NCBI GenBank assembly: GCA_003150225.1
Contig: QAND01000016.1
Location: 1-7,864, forward strand
DNA from: Bacillota bacterium
Lineage (GTDB): Bacteria > Bacillota > Clostridia > Christensenellales > QAND01
DNA length: 7,864 nt
Direction: 5' to 3'
Part shown: positions 5,400 to 7,864 of the stretch, piece after piece
Numbering within the stretch: the stretch's first letter is position 1
How the letters are laid out: the number at the start of each line of letters is the position of its first letter
Translations under genes and position numbers: made by a program
Notes under the pieces: model-generated
What the model was told of the DNA's origin: nothing
The model's database searches: none
Seen by the model: the letters and a program-made list of their open reading frames with translations, nothing else

Positions 5400-7501
5400 G
5401 GGCGTTCCCCCTTTCCATCCTCCATCAGCTCCGATGCCTGGACGTTCGGGTAGGCCACGCGGGTGTGGTAGACCCCCTTCAGCACTCCCAGGAAGGCGTC
5501 GGTGATCTCCGCCAGATCCTGGAAGGTCAGGGGCGCCAGAGAGAGCTGTCCTTCCGAAAGCTTTCCCTTGATGATGCCGTTGATCACCTTCTCCAGATTG
5601 GCAGGATTGGACCGGGTGGCAGCCTCCACGCCATCGGCCAGCATCACCACCGCCTCCTCCTTGGTACGGGGCTTTTTGCCGGTATGGCAATATTTCTTCA
5701 TGTTGATATCGGGCCCGTAGAGCTCTTTGGCTTTGTTGGCAAAAAACAGCATTAGGCTATCCCCGTGATGGCTTAAGGCGATGTCCACCATCACCTTGGG
5801 CAGCCCATGCTCCCGGAGGATCCGAGCGCCGTCGTGGGTATGCCGCGCAATGATGGCGCAGCTTTCCTCAGGGGTCAGCTCGTCATGGGGATTGACCCCG
5901 CCCAGCTGGTTCTCGGAAAAATAAGCGGGGTTCATCAGTTTGCCCACATCGTGATAGTACGCTCCCGCCCAGGCGATGAACGGATCGGCCCCCACCGCGT
6001 CGGCCGCGGCCTCGGCAAGATTGGCCACCATAACGCTATGGTGATAGGTGCCCGGCGCCTCCAAGGACAGGCGCTTTAAAAGGGGCGAGCTGGGATTGCA
6101 CAGCTCCATCAGCTTCATGGGGGTGATAAGGCCAAAAAGGCTCTCCCAGATGGGCATGGTGCCAAGGCAGATTACGCCGGAGATGAGGGCGCCGCCCAAC
6201 GCCCAGCCCATGGCGGTGGCGATCCGCTGGAAGGAATCCGAGGCCGCGAGGCCCACCACCAGATAGACGCTGGCGCAGGCCAGCCCTCCAAACAGAGCGG
6301 CCAGCACCGTCCCAGACCGCATTCGGAACCGGGCCACGGCGATGGAACTCACAAAGGCGCAGAACAGATTCCCCACAAAGAACGGCAGAAGGATCTGGGT
6401 CTCCACCCCCGCTCCATAGCCCAGAGCGGTAACCAACGCCCCAAAGAGGGAGCCCAATACAATACCGCTCTTGGGGGAATAGGTCAGCGTTACGGTAAGG
6501 GAAACAAGAGCCACCGAAAGAATCCGCATCTCCGTCCGGCAGACCAGGGCACAGAGAAGCAGATACACCAGGACGATGACCAGTACAATGAGGTCCTTCC
6601 GGTCGGGCCGGACCAGGTCGCGCTCAAAATTATAGCCGAAAAACAGATAGATCCCGGCACAGAGAAGCAGGGCAAACAGGATGGAAAGGTAGGGGCCGAT
6701 GTTGATGCTGCCCTCCATCATGCCCAAGCCGGTCAGCACAAGGATCTGCCGTTCGGTTAGCACGTCCCCCTCCCGGGCGATGGCCTGCCCCTTTTTGTAT
6801 TCCACAGGGCTCACGGCGTCCTCCGCCGCTTGAATGGCGGCGTTGGTGGCGGCCTGATCCAGCGTCATATTGGTGCGGACGCACTGGGTCAGGGCAGCGG
6901 CAGCCAGATTCCGCTGGGTCTCCCCCAGGGTATTATCCCCCTGAACAGCCTGGATAGCGGCAGCCAGGGATGCGGTAACATCCTCCTCCTTGAGACCCTT
7001 TTCCATGGCGGCCACCAAAAGGCTCTCGGTCGCCTGCATGGCTTCGTCAAGGCCCGCGTCGGAAAGCAGCAGCGCCGGGTATAGCAGAGGAGCCTCGATG
7101 GGCACGCTGAGGCTCTCCAGTATATTTTTTACCTGCTCCTGCGTCAGGACGTTCTCATAGTTCTCAACGGTGATGAACCCCATGGAAAGAGCATAGCTGT
7201 TGGCGGTGGATTTGGCCCGTTTCAGCCCCTCGAAGAAGTTACGGTTCTCGTTTTTGGCCTGCTCCAAGATGGTACTGTCCAGCAGGTAGATGGGCGATAC
7301 CGAATCCCTGGCCTGCTGCTTCAGCTCGGCGGTAGCTTCCTCATCCACGGTATCTCGGGGCGCCAGAATGGTCTCGGGGCTGATATCCCCCGCCTTCAGC
7401 GCGTAATTTTGGGTGGAGATAGCGGAAAACATGATGGCCAAGGCCAACGCCAAAAATGCCACCATTCCCGTCCAAAATCGTTTCTTGTCCCTAGGGCTCA
7501 T
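5396..7501 (-). CDS. pgpH: Seven-TM HD-domain phosphohydrolase, PgpH-type c-di-AMP phosphodiesterase
   Basis: This is the membrane HD phosphohydrolase also called YqfF or PgpH. Family members studied in Listeria cut cyclic di-AMP to 5'-pApA with a cytoplasmic HD domain. The 701 residues show the full layout: one N-terminal membrane helix (about 11-28), a long external 7TMR-HDED region (about 30-265), seven membrane helices (about 268-450), then the HD domain (about 470-690). Metal and catalytic residues are visible as TYHHS (His487/488), YYHDVGK (His517/Asp518), RHTHDGARI (His554, His556, Asp557), SHHG (His578/579) and LADGVEAA (Asp623). I chose the ATG at 7501 because GGAGGG lies nine bases upstream. 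A TTG at 7537 would add 12 residues that span the ribosome binding site. The phoH gene that often precedes yqfF is not there; a GGDEF gene with its own terminator lies upstream. Activity on c-di-AMP here is inferred from the family. Confidence 0.95.
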   Translation of the reverse strand: MSPRDKKRFWTGMVAFLALALAIMFSAISTQNYALKAGDISPETILAPRDTVDEEATAELKQQARDSVSPIYLLDSTILEQAKNENRNFFEGLKRAKSTANSYALSMGFITVENYENVLTQEQVKNILESLSVPIEAPLLYPALLLSDAGLDEAMQATESLLVAAMEKGLKEEDVTASLAAAIQAVQGDNTLGETQRNLAAAALTQCVRTNMTLDQAATNAAIQAAEDAVSPVEYKKGQAIAREGDVLTERQILVLTGLGMMEGSINIGPYLSILFALLLCAGIYLFFGYNFERDLVRPDRKDLIVLVIVLVYLLLCALVCRTEMRILSVALVSLTVTLTYSPKSGIVLGSLFGALVTALGYGAGVETQILLPFFVGNLFCAFVSSIAVARFRMRSGTVLAALFGGLACASVYLVVGLAASDSFQRIATAMGWALGGALISGVICLGTMPIWESLFGLITPMKLMELCNPSSPLLKRLSLEAPGTYHHSVMVANLAEAAADAVGADPFIAWAGAYYHDVGKLMNPAYFSENQLGGVNPHDELTPEESCAIIARHTHDGARILREHGLPKVMVDIALSHHGDSLMLFFANKAKELYGPDINMKKYCHTGKKPRTKEEAVVMLADGVEAATRSNPANLEKVINGIIKGKLSEGQLSLAPLTFQDLAEITDAFLGVLKGVYHTRVAYPNVQASELMEDGKGERP

Positions 7502-7574
7502 GTCGCTGCCCCCTCCTATACCTGCAAAGGCGCCCAAACGAGCGTCCCATATCCATGCACAGAATTTCTATTTT

Positions 7575-7580
7575 ATTATA
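7575..7580 (-). promoter_or_regulatory. Sigma-A-like -10 element upstream of pgpH
   Basis: The minus strand has a perfect TATAAT within GGTATATAATAAAATAG. The region 17 bases upstream (ATGCAA) matches the -35 consensus at only three of six positions. Transcription would start near 7568, giving a leader of about 67 bases before the pgpH ATG. It is the most probable promoter of the pgpH-ybeY unit, because it lies downstream of a terminator and no other good candidate is visible. Confidence 0.55.
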
Positions 7581-7621
7581 TACCCTTTCCCCCTATTTTG
7601 CATTCTGTTTTTCTCGGGGGC

Positions 7622-7633
7622 CGCGGCGCCGCG
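7622..7633. repeat. 12-base perfect palindrome upstream of pgpH promoter
   Basis: CGCGGCGCCGCG is its own reverse complement. It lies about 55-65 bases upstream of the predicted pgpH transcription start, between that promoter and the terminator of the GGDEF gene. On the plus strand it is followed by TTTTT, but the foldable stem is short and no plus-strand gene ends here. It could be an operator or chance in GC-rich DNA. Confidence 0.4.
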
Positions 7634-7675
7634 TTTTTGCATCCCATTGGACGCGCTCGCCGGTCTTTGGGTTCC

Positions 7676-7700
7676 AAAAAGCCGCCCTGTGGGGCGGCTT
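7676..7700 (-). terminator. Intrinsic terminator after the GGDEF gene
   Basis: On the minus strand a perfect stem (AAGCCGCCC, loop CACA, GGGCGGCTT) ends in a T-run of five. The arms are at 7692-7700 and 7679-7687, with the T-tract over 7676-7680. It begins about 17 bases after the GGDEF stop codon, so that gene is transcriptionally separate from pgpH. Confidence 0.92.
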
Positions 7701-7717
7701 GCTTCTGCCGGGTACCG

Positions 7718-7864
7718 CTATACGATCTCGAATCCATCCCGTCCTTTGTTTTTCACGGTATACATCGCTTGATCCGCCCGGCGGTATAGCGCGTCGAAAT
7801 CCCGTTCCTCCCCCACCATCGCCACGCCGATGCTGAAGGATATGGGCCATTTGGAGATCAGGTC
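7718..7864 (-). CDS. GGDEF-domain protein (probable diguanylate cyclase), C-terminal 48 residues
   Basis: This is the 3' end of a gene that enters from the right edge. The visible 48 residues match the end of a GGDEF domain: SFSIGVAMVGEERDFDAL, then LYRRADQAMYTVKNKGRDGF, ending EIV before TAG. The SIGVA strand, the L-x3-AD-x-AMY helix and the K-x-KGR-x-G turn are characteristic. Such domains make cyclic di-GMP from two GTP. The GG(D/E)EF active-site loop and any sensor or EAL domain lie outside the window, so whether it is catalytically active cannot be judged. The gene ends at a strong terminator, separating it from pgpH. Confidence 0.9.
   Translation of the reverse strand, partial: DLISKWPISFSIGVAMVGEERDFDALYRRADQAMYTVKNKGRDGFEIV

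Noticed and set aside
4899..5690. A longer N-terminal form of ybeY
   Set aside because: The extra residues overlap the HD domain of pgpH in another frame and show no homology. The ATG at 5399 has a good ribosome binding site and gives the normal YbeY length.
7491..7556. A 21-codon upstream frame in the pgpH leader, overlapping the pgpH start
   Set aside because: Its ATG lacks a ribosome binding site, and its product is just the leader and ribosome binding site read in frame. No sign of an attenuator was found.
7593..7850. An 85-codon minus-strand frame at the right edge
   Set aside because: It overlaps the clearly recognised GGDEF domain in another frame and runs through the terminator.

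Overview
The window looks like ordinary chromosomal housekeeping DNA from a GC-rich member of the Firmicutes (class Clostridia; an Oscillospiraceae-like gut anaerobe would fit). The evidence is the gene order HD-phosphohydrolase (yqfF/pgpH) - ybeY - era - yqzL - recO, which is typical of Firmicutes, strong GGAGG-type ribosome binding sites, and a pyruvate phosphate dikinase that resembles the clostridial enzyme. The species assignment is inference. All recognised genes lie on the minus strand, so transcription runs from high to low coordinates.

In transcription order: the last 48 codons of a GGDEF-domain protein (7864-7718) end at a clear intrinsic terminator (7676-7700). A 174-base gap then carries a 12-base perfect palindrome and a perfect TATAAT -10 element. 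It leads into a 701-residue seven-TM HD phosphohydrolase of the PgpH type (7501-5396), overlapped by ATGA with ybeY (5399-4899). A 150-base AT-rich gap, where many Firmicutes carry dgkA and cdd, separates ybeY from era (4748-3876). A 34-codon yqzL-like gene (3788-3684), recO (3662-2904) and ppdK (2859-226) follow closely. ppdK ends at a strong terminator (180-205). Directly abutting this is an extended -10 promoter for a new membrane-protein gene that runs off the left edge (145-1).

Functionally, YbeY (rRNA maturation endonuclease) and Era (30S-assembly GTPase) are both ribosome-biogenesis factors. The HD protein probably hydrolyses c-di-AMP, RecO serves recombinational repair, and PpdK interconverts pyruvate and PEP. 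The genes share a transcription direction rather than one pathway. I found no mobile element, CRISPR array, tRNA or rRNA, and no convincing new system. The more interesting points are the small yqzL gene, the missing dgkA/cdd, the terminator-promoter junction and the direct recO-ppdK adjacency.
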